Shown here: one piece after another, positions 17,011-26,506 of the stretch
Layout of the letters: each line of letters opens with the position of its first letter
Numbering within the stretch: the first letter of the stretch is position 1
NCBI RefSeq assembly: GCF_000711225.1
Contig: NZ_JOMG01000002.1
Location: 2,740,501 to 2,804,500 of the forward strand
Origin: Pelobacter seleniigenes DSM 18267
GTDB lineage: Bacteria; Desulfobacterota; Desulfuromonadia; Desulfuromonadales; Geopsychrobacteraceae
Direction: 5' to 3'
Length of the DNA: 64,000 nt
The notes under the pieces: model-generated
The model's database searches: none
The model's input: only the letters and a program-made list of their open reading frames with translations
Told to the model about the DNA's origin: nothing
Position numbers and translations under genes: made by a program

Positions 17011-18528
17011 TCAGTCGTCATCGTCCGCCTGCGCGGTGAGCTCGGCAAGGCGCTGATTCATGCGGTTTTGGCGCAGCACCGAAGTCACCAGCGAGAGCAG
17101 GCCCAGGATCAGGAAGGTTGCGGTTATCGGGCGCGAGATGACCGCCATAATCGAACCGTCGTTGATGATCAGGGACCGTCTGAGGTTGGCTTCAGCCATG
17201 GGGCCGAGGATCAGGGCCAGGAGGATGGGAGAGACCGGGAACCGGTTCCGCTGCAGGACATAGCCGATAACCCCGAAGCAGAGCGCGACCCAGATATCGA
17301 ACAGGCTGTTGCGCATGGAGTAGGAGCCGACGATGGAGAGCAGGAAAATGATCGGCAGCAGCAGGCTCTTGCGAATGGAAATGATCTTGGCAAAAAAGCG
17401 CACCCCGAGCAGGCCGACAATAAACATGGCGATATTGGCCATGATCATGGCGGCAAAGACCGAGTAGACGACATCCATATGGTCGCGATAGAGCAGGGGG
17501 CCGGGGCGCAGCCCCTGGATGATGAACGCTCCCAGCAGCACGGCGGTGACCGCATCGCCTGGAATGCCCAGCGACAGCAAAGGGATCATGGCTCCGCCAG
17601 TGCAGGCATTGTTTGCCGATTCCGCAGCAGCCACCCCTTCAATCGCCCCTTTGCCGAATTTTTCCGGATTTTTGGAGCGACGTTTGGCCTCGCTGTAGCC
17701 GACAAACGCGGCAATGTCGCTGCCCGCTCCGGGGATTGAACCGATGAAGGTTCCCATCACACTCGACTTGAGAATGTCCTTCCAGGTGGCCTTGATGTCG
17801 GCCCAGGACGGTAGCAGACTGGTAATTCTGCTGACTACCTGCTTGCTGGTCGCCAGGGTTTCCACCCCTTTGAATACCTCGGAAAAGGCGAACAGCCCGA
17901 TCAGGGTCGGGATGAAGGCCGGCCCCTCCAACAGATCCATGGAACCGAAAGTAAAGCGAGGGAAGCCCGAGACCGGATCAAAGCCGATGGTGGAAATCAG
18001 CAGGCCGAAAAATCCGGCCATGATCCCTTTAATGATGGAACCGCCGGACACGGAAATGATAATGGACAGGCCGAAGATCGCCAGGGCAAAGTATTCGGCG
18101 GCGCTGAACTCAAGGGCAACCCTGGAAATCTGTGGTGACAGGAAGGTCATAATCAGGGCACCGGTCAGTCCGCCGATAAAAGAGGAAAAGACCGAGATGC
18201 TTAACGCCCGGCCGGCTTCGCCGCGTTTGGTCATGGGATAACCGTCCAGCAGGGTCGCCGCTGCCGCTGGAGTTCCCGGGGTTCGGATCAGGATCGCGGA
18301 GATGGAACCACCGTAAATTGCGCCGCTGAAGATCCCCAATAGCATTCCCATCGCTTCACCAATGGGCAGTCCAAAGGTGAAAGGGACAAGCAATGCGACT
18401 CCCATAGTGGCGGTCAACCCGGGCAATGACCCGATCATGATCCCACCCGTGGCACCGAGGAAGACCATCAACATTGGCTTTAATTGAAAAATGCTGAGAA
18501 AACCATTTAAAAAAAGATCAAAATCCAT
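17011..18528 (-). CDS. tctA: Tripartite tricarboxylate transporter, large membrane subunit
   Basis: The 505-residue permease has about 12 membrane segments. The TctA hallmarks are visible: GSLPGLTATMGVALLVP near the N-terminus, GGSISAILIRTPGTP and, mid-protein, GSIPGAGSDIAAFVGY. It imports carboxylates delivered by the TctC periplasmic binding protein, driven by an ion gradient. Its start overlaps tctB by 11 bp, so the subunits are translationally coupled. It ends the tctC-tctB-tctA operon. Confidence 0.95.
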   Translation of the reverse strand: MDFDLFLNGFLSIFQLKPMLMVFLGATGGIMIGSLPGLTATMGVALLVPFTFGLPIGEAMGMLLGIFSGAIYGGSISAILIRTPGTPAAAATLLDGYPMTKRGEAGRALSISVFSSFIGGLTGALIMTFLSPQISRVALEFSAAEYFALAIFGLSIIISVSGGSIIKGIMAGFFGLLISTIGFDPVSGFPRFTFGSMDLLEGPAFIPTLIGLFAFSEVFKGVETLATSKQVVSRITSLLPSWADIKATWKDILKSSVMGTFIGSIPGAGSDIAAFVGYSEAKRRSKNPEKFGKGAIEGVAAAESANNACTGGAMIPLLSLGIPGDAVTAVLLGAFIIQGLRPGPLLYRDHMDVVYSVFAAMIMANIAMFIVGLLGVRFFAKIISIRKSLLLPIIFLLSIVGSYSMRNSLFDIWVALCFGVIGYVLQRNRFPVSPILLALILGPMAEANLRRSLIINDGSIMAVISRPITATFLILGLLSLVTSVLRQNRMNQRLAELTAQADDDD

Positions 18529-18985
18529 ACAACGACCCCATTGGCAGGGTGATATTGAGGAGCAGGCTGAAGACCAGATACAGAACCCCAGTAACGGCGA
18601 CAGCTGTCACGATCATCTGCAGGTACTTCTTTTCTTGAAGTAGCAGCATCAGTAATAGCAGGTAAATAATAGAGATCGGTATGAACCCGAACGGTTCCAG
18701 CAGAAAGCAATAGGCGATTGTTGCAGCCAGTGCGATGCCAGCGCGTTGGATTCCAGGATCATGGATGCTGAAACGGGTGCCCTCTGGGGGAGTTTCTTGG
18801 GGATGACGATAGGCCCGAAAGATCAGGGCCAGACTACTCAGGCCTAGGCCGACAGCCAGAATTCTGGGAAAGAAGGCGGGGCCGACTTGAACCACCTGGT
18901 CTTCTGGAAACCCTCCCGTCACCACCCAGACATACCCGGTCAAGGCGAGTCCGATTAATCCGAATATTAAGTCAGCTCGTTTCAT
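18518..18985 (-). CDS. tctB: Tripartite tricarboxylate transporter, small membrane subunit
   Basis: The 155-residue membrane protein has four predicted helices, the typical size and layout of TctB. The start at 18985 (MKRADLIFG) begins just before the first helix; a TTG four codons upstream is also possible and neither has a strong ribosome site. It sits between tctC and tctA as in known operons and overlaps tctA. Confidence 0.88.
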   Translation of the reverse strand: MKRADLIFGLIGLALTGYVWVVTGGFPEDQVVQVGPAFFPRILAVGLGLSSLALIFRAYRHPQETPPEGTRFSIHDPGIQRAGIALAATIAYCFLLEPFGFIPISIIYLLLLMLLLQEKKYLQMIVTAVAVTGVLYLVFSLLLNITLPMGSLYGF

Positions 18986-19008
18986 TGTTATTCGCAACCT
19001 GGAAAGAA

Positions 19009-19032
19009 AGGGGCAGAGTGTGCTCTGCCCCT
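19009..19032 (-). terminator. Intercistronic hairpin between tctC and tctB
   Basis: Perfect 10-bp stem AGGGGCAGAG/CTCTGCCCCT with a 4-nt loop, followed on the minus strand by TTTCTTTCC. Placed between the binding-protein gene and the permease genes, it is probably a partial terminator or 3' stabiliser that keeps TctC more abundant than TctA/B, as often seen in binding-protein operons. Confidence 0.6.
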
Positions 19033-19048
19033 TGCGCGGTCTTCAGGG

Positions 19049-20011
19049 TTATTTGGCCAGGCCCAATTTTTTCATGGTGTTGGCAACATTGGTGGAGGCA
19101 ACTTCAAGATCTTTATCCCAGGCATCGGCGGGCAGGTAGGCCAGGCCCAGGCCCGAATCTTTGGCAAACTTCAGGAACGCTTCACTTTCCATTCCTTGCT
19201 TAAAGGCATCATGGAGAACTTTCTTAACCTCAGCTGGCGTTCCTTTGGGAACCGCGAGTCCACGCCAGGTTCCGAAACTGACGTCGTAACCGGCTTCTTT
19301 CATGGTTGGAACGTCGGGAAAATTCGGGAGCCTCGAATCACTCATCACGGCCAGCATTTTCAGGGAACCGGCTTCAACCTGTCCCTGAACTTCAGCCGGA
19401 CTGACGGAAACGGCCTGAATATGTTTGCCGACCAGTGCGGTTACCGCCGGTGCAGCACCGTCATGAGGGACAAAGGTCAGATCGATGCCGGCTTTTTCGG
19501 CAAAGATTCCACCGGCAATCTGCCATACCGAACCCGGTCCGGAATGGCCGACCTTGATTTCGCCCGGATGGGCTTTGGCATAGGCAACAAATTCAGCGAT
19601 GTTGTTGTAGGGAGCGTCCTTGGGGACGGTAATGGCGGCAGGGTCCATGTTGACCCGCATCAGCAGATCATAGTCTTTGTAGGTGAAGGGGACCAGGCCC
19701 TGCGGGGGCAAAGAAATGATTTCAAAAGTGACCATGGTCACGGTGTAGCCGTCGGGACGAGCATGAATCCCGGCGCCATGACCGATGGCACCGCCACCGC
19801 CGGTCTTGTTGACCACGGTAATGTTCTGGCCCAAAAAGGGTTCGGTCTGTTTGGCGAGCCCGCGCAGAATCGTATCGGTACCGCCTCCGGCCGACCAGGG
19901 GCAGATAACGGTTACGGTTTTGCTTGGGAAGGACGCGGCCAGGACCGGCCCGCCGATCAGCATGAGGATGAGCAGACTCAACAGCGCGGTGATCAGAAGA
20001 TTTCTTTTCAT
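19049..20011 (-). CDS. tctC: Tripartite tricarboxylate transporter, periplasmic binding protein
   Basis: The 320-residue product has a Sec signal peptide ending in PVLAA (about residue 26) and the TctC/Bug fold signatures: FPSKTVTVICPWSAGGGTD, then NKTGGGGAIG for carboxylate binding. It captures a di- or tricarboxylate in the periplasm; the ligand is unknown. The start at 20011 (MKRNLLI) has AAAGGAGC upstream and gives a normal signal peptide. It is the first gene of the tct operon. Confidence 0.94.
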   Translation of the reverse strand: MKRNLLITALLSLLILMLIGGPVLAASFPSKTVTVICPWSAGGGTDTILRGLAKQTEPFLGQNITVVNKTGGGGAIGHGAGIHARPDGYTVTMVTFEIISLPPQGLVPFTYKDYDLLMRVNMDPAAITVPKDAPYNNIAEFVAYAKAHPGEIKVGHSGPGSVWQIAGGIFAEKAGIDLTFVPHDGAAPAVTALVGKHIQAVSVSPAEVQGQVEAGSLKMLAVMSDSRLPNFPDVPTMKEAGYDVSFGTWRGLAVPKGTPAEVKKVLHDAFKQGMESEAFLKFAKDSGLGLAYLPADAWDKDLEVASTNVANTMKKLGLAK

Positions 20012-20286
20012 AACTGCTCCTTTGCACACAACAAAATGAAGTTATAAATGTGCGGGTTGGAAAAGCCTTCGAAAAGTAACGAAAAGCCCGCATAACCACC
20101 GAGGGGGAATGGTGGGGAAAATTGCCTGTTTCATAATCCGCAACAGTGTCTCATTTATACTAAAATTAGTAACAAAAGACAAGTTAAAGATGTCCTGTCC
20201 GGAAGATTAAACCGTCTGCGTGGGCAGGATGGGTGGCAAGAGAAATACCGCTGAGTGAAACGATGGGGGGATTTATGACGGATAAA

Positions 20287-20310
20287 CAGTCTGCTGCCGG
20301 CAGCAGACTG
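20287..20310 (-). terminator. Terminator after the trkA gene
   Basis: A perfect 24-bp palindrome with 12-bp arms (CAGTCTGCTGCC and its complement), flanked on the minus strand by TTTATC. It sits 33 bp after the trkA stop codon. The rest of the roughly 330-bp gap up to tctC holds AT-rich promoter-like DNA and no gene. Confidence 0.6.
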
Positions 20311-20342
20311 TTTAATGGGAGGCCCATGGCCGAACGCAGGAG

Positions 20343-20999
20343 CTATTTGCCGAAAGATTTGTCGATATCGTCCGGTTTGCCGATCAGGATCAGAATATCG
20401 CTGTTTTTGATCAGGTAATCGGGGGGTGGTGCCGGGATAAAGTGATCGCTCAAGACATCTTTGATGGCAATGACCGTGACCCGGTGCTTCTTCCGCAGGT
20501 CCAGTTGGCTGAGGGTTTTGCCGATGAAGTGCTTGGGCGGCTCCAGTTCCGAAAGGGAGTAGTCTTCGGCCAGGGGAATGAATTCCAGAATGTTCGGGCT
20601 GGTCAGGTTGTGGGCCAGGCGTTTTGCCATTTCTTTTTCCGGAAAAATCACGTCGGTGGCTCCGACCCGCTCCAGGATGCGGCCATGGTCTGCATTGAGG
20701 GCTTTGACCAGGATGCGTTTGACCTTGAGTTCTTTCAAGTAAAGGGTCACCAGGGTGGCCAGATGGGAGCGGTCTCCCATGGAGACGATCACCGCATCCA
20801 TTTCGGCCACGCCTTGACTGCTCAGAAAATCCTTGTTGGCGGCATCACTGAGGATCGCGTAGGAACAGATATCCTTGACCGCCTGGACTTTGTTTTTGTC
20901 CGCATCTATGGCAATCACTTCGTGACCGGCATCATGCAGGTTTCCGACAACATGAAAACCGAAATGGCCGAGGCCGATGACGCAAAATTTCTTTTTCAT
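20343..20999 (-). CDS. trkA: Potassium uptake regulatory subunit, TrkA/KtrA type
   Basis: The 218-residue cytoplasmic protein has a single RCK module: an N-terminal nucleotide-binding Rossmann domain (GLGHFG, residues 9-14; acidic strand end IDAD) and a C-terminal RCK_C domain from about residue 135. A one-RCK length is closer to KtrA than to the two-RCK E. coli TrkA. It gates the adjacent TrkH/KtrB channel in response to ATP/ADP or NAD(H). It has a GGAGAAG ribosome site and lies 105 bp after trkH. Confidence 0.93.
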   Translation of the reverse strand: MKKKFCVIGLGHFGFHVVGNLHDAGHEVIAIDADKNKVQAVKDICSYAILSDAANKDFLSSQGVAEMDAVIVSMGDRSHLATLVTLYLKELKVKRILVKALNADHGRILERVGATDVIFPEKEMAKRLAHNLTSPNILEFIPLAEDYSLSELEPPKHFIGKTLSQLDLRKKHRVTVIAIKDVLSDHFIPAPPPDYLIKNSDILILIGKPDDIDKSFGK

Positions 21000-21104
21000 A
21001 AAAACTTCTCCACTGGGGGCCTCTTTTTATTACGGTCGTTGCCGGCAACAATTGCACAACGGCAAGGCCGCGCAGGTGCTCTGCAGCCTGTTGGTCAGTG
21101 ACTG

Positions 21105-22487
21105 CTAGCCGATCATGATGTTCTCTTCCGCATAGCGGGCGCTGAAGTTACGGGTTTTTCCGGCAATGGCAAAGGCCATGGTCAGCAGCCCGACCCGGCC
21201 GGCAAACATCAGCAGAATGATAATGACCTTTCCGGCGTCGGATAGAGAGTTGGTCGCGCCAAGGGAGAGGCCGGTGGTGGTGAAGGCGGAAAAGGTTTCA
21301 AACAGATAGCTGAGAAACAGCCGTTTGTTCTCGTGGGCCGGGTCGGTTGTTTGCACGATGAGCAGGGCAAACAAAGCGACACCGATCAGGGTGATGGCCA
21401 ACAGGACCAAGGAGAACGCCTTGTTGATGGCATCATCCGGGATGGTGCGCCGGAACAGGCTGGTATGCGGTTGCCCCTTAAGCCGGCTGGAGAAAATTGC
21501 GTAGAATAAGGCCAGACTGGTGGTTTTGACGCCACCGCCGGCCGACCCGGGGGAGGCCCCGATAAACATCAGAAAGATGATCAGGAAAATGGTTGGGACT
21601 TCAAAACTGTTCAGATCGATGGTGTTGAATCCCGCGGTCCGCGCAGTGATCGCCTGGAACAGGGAGGTCCAGATTTTTTCCGCCACGGGCATGCCGGCCA
21701 GGGCCGCATTGTTTTCGATGATTCCGATGGCAAGGCTGCCACCGACGATCAGTGCCATGGTCGTGACCAGGACGATTTTGGTGTGCAGGGAGATGCGCAC
21801 GGTCCGTTGCGGACTGCTCATTTTGCTGTAGCCGGTCTGCAGCAGTTCCCGAATCACCAGAAAGCCGATACCGCCCAGCACAATCAGTATCAGCAAGGTG
21901 ATATTAACCAGCGGGTTGGCGCGATAGGAGATCAGGCTGTCCGGGAACAGGGAAAAGCCGGCGTTACAGAATGCGGAAACCGAATGAAAGGCGGCACTGT
22001 AGAGGCCCGGCCAGAAGCCGAGACGGGGGACAAAGGCCACGGCCAACAGCAGGGTGCCCAGGGCTTCGATGATCAGGGTCATCAGGAAAACGTCACGGAT
22101 CAGTTCCCGCCAGGAACTGATCGGGGTATGGAGCAGGGTTTCGTTGATGATCCAACGGCCGCGGATACTGACCCCGACCCGCAGATAAATGAACAGGTAG
22201 ACGGAAAAGGTCATGATCCCGAGCCCACCGATCTGGATCAGCGCCAGAACTACGGATTGACCGAAGCCGCTCAGGCGGGTGCCGATATCGATGACGCTGA
22301 GACCGGTGACGCATTGCGCCGAGGTGGCGGTGAACAACGCATCGACAAAGGAGAGCGGTTTGCCGCGAGCCGCCCAGGGGGTGGTCAGCAGCAAGGCCCC
22401 GAGCAGAATGGTCAGTGCATAATAAAACATCAAGGCCTGGGCAGGGGTGAACCGGTCCAGCAGGGCCTTTTCATTTTGGGTTTTCAT
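21105..22487 (-). CDS. trkH: Potassium uptake membrane subunit, TrkH/KtrB type
   Basis: The 460-residue channel-like protein is made of four membrane-pore-membrane repeats. The four filter loops are visible: TSAQCVTGLSV, SVSAFCNAGFS, ITARTAGFNT and SAFTTTGLSL, each with the selectivity glycine. It works with the RCK protein encoded downstream for potassium uptake and osmotic adaptation. The length fits KtrB. Confidence 0.94.
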   Translation of the reverse strand: MKTQNEKALLDRFTPAQALMFYYALTILLGALLLTTPWAARGKPLSFVDALFTATSAQCVTGLSVIDIGTRLSGFGQSVVLALIQIGGLGIMTFSVYLFIYLRVGVSIRGRWIINETLLHTPISSWRELIRDVFLMTLIIEALGTLLLAVAFVPRLGFWPGLYSAAFHSVSAFCNAGFSLFPDSLISYRANPLVNITLLILIVLGGIGFLVIRELLQTGYSKMSSPQRTVRISLHTKIVLVTTMALIVGGSLAIGIIENNAALAGMPVAEKIWTSLFQAITARTAGFNTIDLNSFEVPTIFLIIFLMFIGASPGSAGGGVKTTSLALFYAIFSSRLKGQPHTSLFRRTIPDDAINKAFSLVLLAITLIGVALFALLIVQTTDPAHENKRLFLSYLFETFSAFTTTGLSLGATNSLSDAGKVIIILLMFAGRVGLLTMAFAIAGKTRNFSARYAEENIMIG

Positions 22488-22652
22488 CGAGTATTTGTCC
22501 GGATCAGTCGCTGTAGCCTTTGATCAGTAGTGATAGCAGAGATCAGCCCCATAATCGACTGGGGATTGGGGCCGATGCGTAGTAACGGCTTGCCTGAAAA
22601 GCTTCAGGAATGCTGCTCTGATCAGGTATCCAAGCGCAAAACGAAGCGGATG

Positions 22653-23429
22653 TCAACCAAAGACCCCGTTGTGGGCGAGTTGGGCTTTACCGACCTGAAC
22701 GATGAGCGCCATGGCGAGCAGGAACAGAAGAATTTTTAACGCGTTTTTGTAGGCTGCCGGCTGAATCCTCCTTTTCAGGGCAAAGCTGGCGGCCAGGGTC
22801 AGGCCGACCACTGGCAGCATGGCCAGGGACAGGCCCAGCTGTGTGCTGGTATATGCCCCGGCCAGGCTGAACATCAGTAATTGGGCCATCTTGCCGAGCA
22901 GAAAGCAGGAATTTGCGGCCTGGATGGTCTCTGCCCTGGAGTGTTTGGCTTCAAGGGAATAAATGATCAGGACCGGCGCCATGACATTGGTCAGGCCGCC
23001 GACCAGGCCCGCAGCAAAACCGAACCCAATCTTGGCCGGTCCGGGATTGGCCGCAATCCAGGGAATGGTCAGATTCACCCGCCCTGCGGCCAGGTAGAGC
23101 AGGATGACCACCGCGAGCAGGATCTTGAATTTATCGGGCGAGGTGAAAATCAGAATCTGCGTGCCGCAGGCGCTGCCGAGCATGGCGAACACCGCCAGCA
23201 GGAGGTAACGCCGGCCGGCGGTGCCCAGATTGCCTTCACTGAGGATGCTCACCAGATTAATGATAAAAGAGGGGAGCAGGGTCAGGATGATAGCGGTTTG
23301 CAGGTCGGTGACAAGGGCCAGCAATGGTGTCGCCAGCATCGGAAAGCCGAAACCGATGCTGCCGTGAACGAAGGCGGCAAAGAGAAAAATTGCCGGAATG
23401 ATCAGCAGGTGCTGGTGAAGCAAATCCAT
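22653..23429 (-). CDS. TauE/SafE family sulfite/anion permease
   Basis: The 258-residue inner-membrane protein has about eight helices in two repeats. It has the typical first helix AAFVHGSIGFGFPMLATPLL and the mid-protein G-rich turn GFAAGLVGGLTNVMAP. Family members export sulfite, sulfoacetate or related organosulfur anions; the substrate is unknown. A second, only distantly similar TauE gene lies at 33.1-33.9 kb. Confidence 0.88.
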   Translation of the reverse strand: MDLLHQHLLIIPAIFLFAAFVHGSIGFGFPMLATPLLALVTDLQTAIILTLLPSFIINLVSILSEGNLGTAGRRYLLLAVFAMLGSACGTQILIFTSPDKFKILLAVVILLYLAAGRVNLTIPWIAANPGPAKIGFGFAAGLVGGLTNVMAPVLIIYSLEAKHSRAETIQAANSCFLLGKMAQLLMFSLAGAYTSTQLGLSLAMLPVVGLTLAASFALKRRIQPAAYKNALKILLFLLAMALIVQVGKAQLAHNGVFG

Positions 23430-23562
23430 GTTAAAGCCTTGACCGTGGTGGTTTCCGGACGTTGTCTGAGTCGCCGACCTGGTATTTTTGTTATTTGCCT
23501 CTCTGCTTCACCGGCGGTTTGCTCCTTGCCGGTGAAGGCCAATGATTTTCCGCCCGCGCTTG

Positions 23563-23868
23563 TTAGGCTGCAGCCAGAACCTTGATGGAAGACTGAACAA
23601 CCAGATCCTTGACCTGTTCCCGGTAAGCGAGCATATGGGGTGCGACCAGGTGAGCCTTGAGGTCGTCAAGGCTGGCCCATTTTTCCAGAATGGTGACGAT
23701 GGACGAATCCCGCTGCTGCGGAGGTAAGCCGCTATCGACATCAACCGTCGGAACATATTCCAGGCAACCATTTTCGGCCAGGACATTGGGAACATTCGCT
23801 TTGAAAATATCCAGAAAACGGTCTTTCTGGCCATCTTTGATCTGGATGGATGCAATAACATTGATCAT
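23563..23868 (-). CDS. Antibiotic biosynthesis monooxygenase-fold (YgiN-like) protein
   Basis: The 101-residue dimeric ferredoxin-like-fold protein has the family pattern of an N-terminal strand (INVIASIQIK), a conserved C-x-E-Y segment (NGCLEYVP) and the central EKWASLDDLKAHL. E. coli YgiN is a quinol monooxygenase; other members act on reactive quinones or haem. Its ATG overlaps the stop of the VanZ-like gene upstream, so the two are co-translated. A paralogue is at 40.2 kb. Confidence 0.85.
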   Translation of the reverse strand: MINVIASIQIKDGQKDRFLDIFKANVPNVLAENGCLEYVPTVDVDSGLPPQQRDSSIVTILEKWASLDDLKAHLVAPHMLAYREQVKDLVVQSSIKVLAAA

Positions 23869-24236
23869 GACGCAACTCCTTTGGTGTTTCTATTGAATAG
23901 CGCTGCCAGAAGCAGGGCGCAAAGAACTCCGGTGACATTGGCGGCCCAATCCCGCCAGTCGCAATAACGATGGACATAGGGTTGAATCAGCTCGATGATC
24001 CCGCTAAGCAGAATGAATAAAACACCGATCAGTTGCCAATATCTGGGTTTACGCAGCGCAACAGGAAACATCAGGGCCGTATAGGCGAGCAGATGATGAA
24101 CCTTGTCGCTGCCGGGGACTGGAGGGAGCTGATCCTGGGGCCAAAGAGACAACATGATGATGGTGGTCAGAAGGAACAGGGTCAAAATTTTCCACCTGCC
24201 TTTGATAAAAGTCAGTAATGTCATAGGGGGTTGCAT
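23865..24236 (-). CDS. VanZ-like membrane protein
   Basis: About 123 residues with four predicted helices. VanZ-family signatures are SDKVHHLLAYTALMF and ELIQPYVHRYCDWRDWAANVTG. VanZ itself confers low-level teicoplanin resistance; short chromosomal members have no known role. The start is uncertain: ATG at 24236 (MQPPMTLL) or 24224, neither with a clear ribosome site; the frame extends upstream to 24398 without family similarity. It overlaps the monooxygenase-fold gene by 4 bp. Confidence 0.8.
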   Translation of the reverse strand: MQPPMTLLTFIKGRWKILTLFLLTTIIMLSLWPQDQLPPVPGSDKVHHLLAYTALMFPVALRKPRYWQLIGVLFILLSGIIELIQPYVHRYCDWRDWAANVTGVLCALLLAALFNRNTKGVAS

Positions 24237-24440
24237 CCGTTGGTTATTGCCAGCGATCCTGAACAAAGCTCCACGACCGGCTGTTGGTTCATAACCGAAG
24301 CGGAGCAGGGTTGGCAGATTATACCTCTTTCCTGCTGCCGATGAAAACTCCAGGTGAATAATTTTGGATCGGCTGAAGAAGAGGTACCTTTCTCCCATTG
24401 TATTTGAAAATCATTCCCGGATGGACCTTTCATGAACCGG

Positions 24441-24713
24441 TTAGTCTTTTTTCTCGATCGTGAGTTTTCGATACTCGATCAGAGGTTTGAAATTAACGGT
24501 TTTTTCATCGATCTTGATGGCGTCGACGAGGGTGATCTCATCATTTGTAACCTTGAACAGCTGGATAATTTCAGTCCCTTCAATGGATTGGTTCGTTTTG
24601 ACAAAGGTCTGTGGGTCGAGGACGATGATTCTTTCCGGATCCGTTGGCGCGGCCCAGGCAACCGTGCTGGACATTGCGAAAATAAAGATGACCAAAAGTA
24701 AGCTGTTTTTCAT
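24441..24713 (-). CDS. Small secreted protein of unknown function
   Basis: The 90-residue product has a clear Sec signal peptide (KNSLLLVIFIFAMSS, cleavage near AWA-AP at residue 22). The mature part of about 68 residues is acidic and lysine-rich and contains no cysteine or recognisable motif. It ends in a charged tail (TIEKKD). It is probably periplasmic. Confidence 0.6.
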   Translation of the reverse strand: MKNSLLLVIFIFAMSSTVAWAAPTDPERIIVLDPQTFVKTNQSIEGTEIIQLFKVTNDEITLVDAIKIDEKTVNFKPLIEYRKLTIEKKD

Positions 24714-24823
24714 GTTTCGACCTTTCCGTTTTCTCGCCTTGTTATAAGCTGGAGAAAAGGCATTTTCCCCCAGCGTTTTTGAAACGTTGACAAGGTCTCG
24801 GCGCGGACTTTTCCGACCACGGG

Positions 24824-25321
24824 TTAGCCAAGAATCAGCGGATTAAGCTGCCAGACCGCATGATTCAGCACCGAGGCAAAGCTGACCCAGACCAGATACG
24901 GAAGCAGTAAGATCCCGGCCAGCGGGCTAATGCTCCAGAAACGAATGATGGTTGCCAGAATCAGAACCCAGAGCAGGGCAATGTCTGCCAGGGCCAAAGC
25001 GCCCAGCTTCCAGCCAAAAAACAGCCAGCTCCACAAGCCGTTGACGAAAAGCTGGGCAAGATAAAGGGACAGGGCGGTCCGAGCCGCAGCAAATCCGTTG
25101 ACCCGCCAGACCAGCCAGGCCGCGACAGCCATGAGCAGATAGAGAAAGGTCCAGACTGGGCCGAAGACTGCGGCCGGAGGCGCCCAGGCCGGTTTGAACA
25201 GATGGATGTAGACGACCTTGGCGTGGAGGGACGCCGCGGCGCCAACAATGGCGGCCAGAAAAGTGACAATGAACCAGCCAGCCAATCCTGCTATTTGACT
25301 GTGTCCGGTTTGGGATGGCAT
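24824..25321 (-). CDS. tspO: TspO/MBR family protein (tryptophan-rich sensory protein)
   Basis: The 165-residue, five-helix membrane protein has the TspO hallmark KPAWAPPAAVFGPVWTFLYL and conserved Trp/Asn in later helices (NGLWSWLFFG, LPYLVWVSFA). Bacterial TspO binds porphyrins and other tetrapyrroles and influences stress and pigment regulation. The start at 25321 (MPSQTGH) has GGAGG five bases upstream; a further-upstream start adds four residues. It has no visible functional partner next to it. Confidence 0.93.
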   Translation of the reverse strand: MPSQTGHSQIAGLAGWFIVTFLAAIVGAAASLHAKVVYIHLFKPAWAPPAAVFGPVWTFLYLLMAVAAWLVWRVNGFAAARTALSLYLAQLFVNGLWSWLFFGWKLGALALADIALLWVLILATIIRFWSISPLAGILLLPYLVWVSFASVLNHAVWQLNPLILG

Positions 25322-25449
25322 GAACTCCTCCACAGTCTGGGTGAAAAAATCCTTAAGACGTCATTATGCCTTGATTTGCCAGTGATTTTCCATCATCCGA
25401 GTGTTTTTTTTCGAAGAGCAGGCAAAAATCGGGAGATGCTGCTCCGCTG

Positions 25450-26256
25450 TTAACTGTTCCACTGAAAAGCGACGGCTCTTTTCCCCGCAATCCGGTCATC
25501 AAAGATTTTTTCGGCAGGACTGTTTGCTGCCGCCAGACAGACATGCAAGGGGAGCAGGTGCTCCTCCCGGGGGTGACAATAGCGTGCTGACGGTGCTTGC
25601 TGCCAATGGAGCAGCCGTTGTTCGCGCTCCCTTTGCGGAAGCGGGCCGGTGCAGGTTTCAATCAACCAATCCTGAAATGCGTCGTTGGCCGGGTCGGCAG
25701 TGTTGCCAACCTGCCGGAAAAAGGCGCTGAGGTTATGAAAAGAAAAGCCGGAGCCGATGACCAGGATATTCTCTTGCAGTAACTCCCGCAGGGCGTACCC
25801 CATGGCCAGGTGTTCGGCAGGATCTAAACTTTTGCGCAGGGAGAGTTGCAGTGCGGGAATCTCCGCAGCGGGGTACATCAGGAGCAGGGGAATATAAAGA
25901 CCGTGGTCGAAACCCCGCTCGCTATCGATCCGGCTCTGGATATTCTGCCGGGCGAACAGCTTGACGATTTTGTCCGCCAAGGGGGGATTTCCCGGCGCCG
26001 GATAGTCGATATGGTAGGTTTCTTCCGGGAATCCATAATAATCATAGAGCATTTTGGGGGTTGCTGAACCCAGCAGGGTTGGCAGCTGCTCTTCCCAGTG
26101 GGCGCTGATCACCAGAATCGCCTCCGGCCGGTTAAAATTATCCGGTAATTGTTTCATGAACTTAACCATGGCGTTATGACTGGCATCTCCCAGGATAGGG
26201 AGTGGGCCGCCGCCGTGGGAAAAATAAATGATACGGCCTCTGCCGGTGACAGTCAT
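25450..26256 (-). CDS. Class III extradiol dioxygenase, DODA/YgiD type
   Basis: The 268-residue non-haem enzyme resembles 4,5-DOPA dioxygenase. Candidate metal ligands are H14 in FSHGGGPL and H53 in ISAHWE, with catalytic-region H118 in GFDHGLYIPL. These are the conserved positions of the LigB-like DODA family. E. coli YgiD cleaves DOPA in vitro; the natural substrate is uncertain. An oxygen-dependent enzyme suggests the host meets oxygen at least sometimes. It is divergent from the riboswitch-MCP unit. Confidence 0.9.
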   Translation of the reverse strand: MTVTGRGRIIYFSHGGGPLPILGDASHNAMVKFMKQLPDNFNRPEAILVISAHWEEQLPTLLGSATPKMLYDYYGFPEETYHIDYPAPGNPPLADKIVKLFARQNIQSRIDSERGFDHGLYIPLLLMYPAAEIPALQLSLRKSLDPAEHLAMGYALRELLQENILVIGSGFSFHNLSAFFRQVGNTADPANDAFQDWLIETCTGPLPQREREQRLLHWQQAPSARYCHPREEHLLPLHVCLAAANSPAEKIFDDRIAGKRAVAFQWNS

Positions 26257-26506
26257 AGGGTTGTTTCCTTTCTGGCTGGTGTATCTCTGTCAGCAATTAA
26301 TGACCTGTTACACATTTGCTCTTTGTTCCTTTTTTTGATTAGCGCAATCTTAAAAGGTATATTTAAAAATACCACATAAAAAGCAGTCACAACAGGTTGT
26401 TATCTATTCTCTAGTAAGTTTTGAAATATTTTTGGGAGCGGATTCCGATTATTGTTTACAAGACTACCGATTTAGTAATATTTTTAACATCAATTAAATT
26501 CCGATA

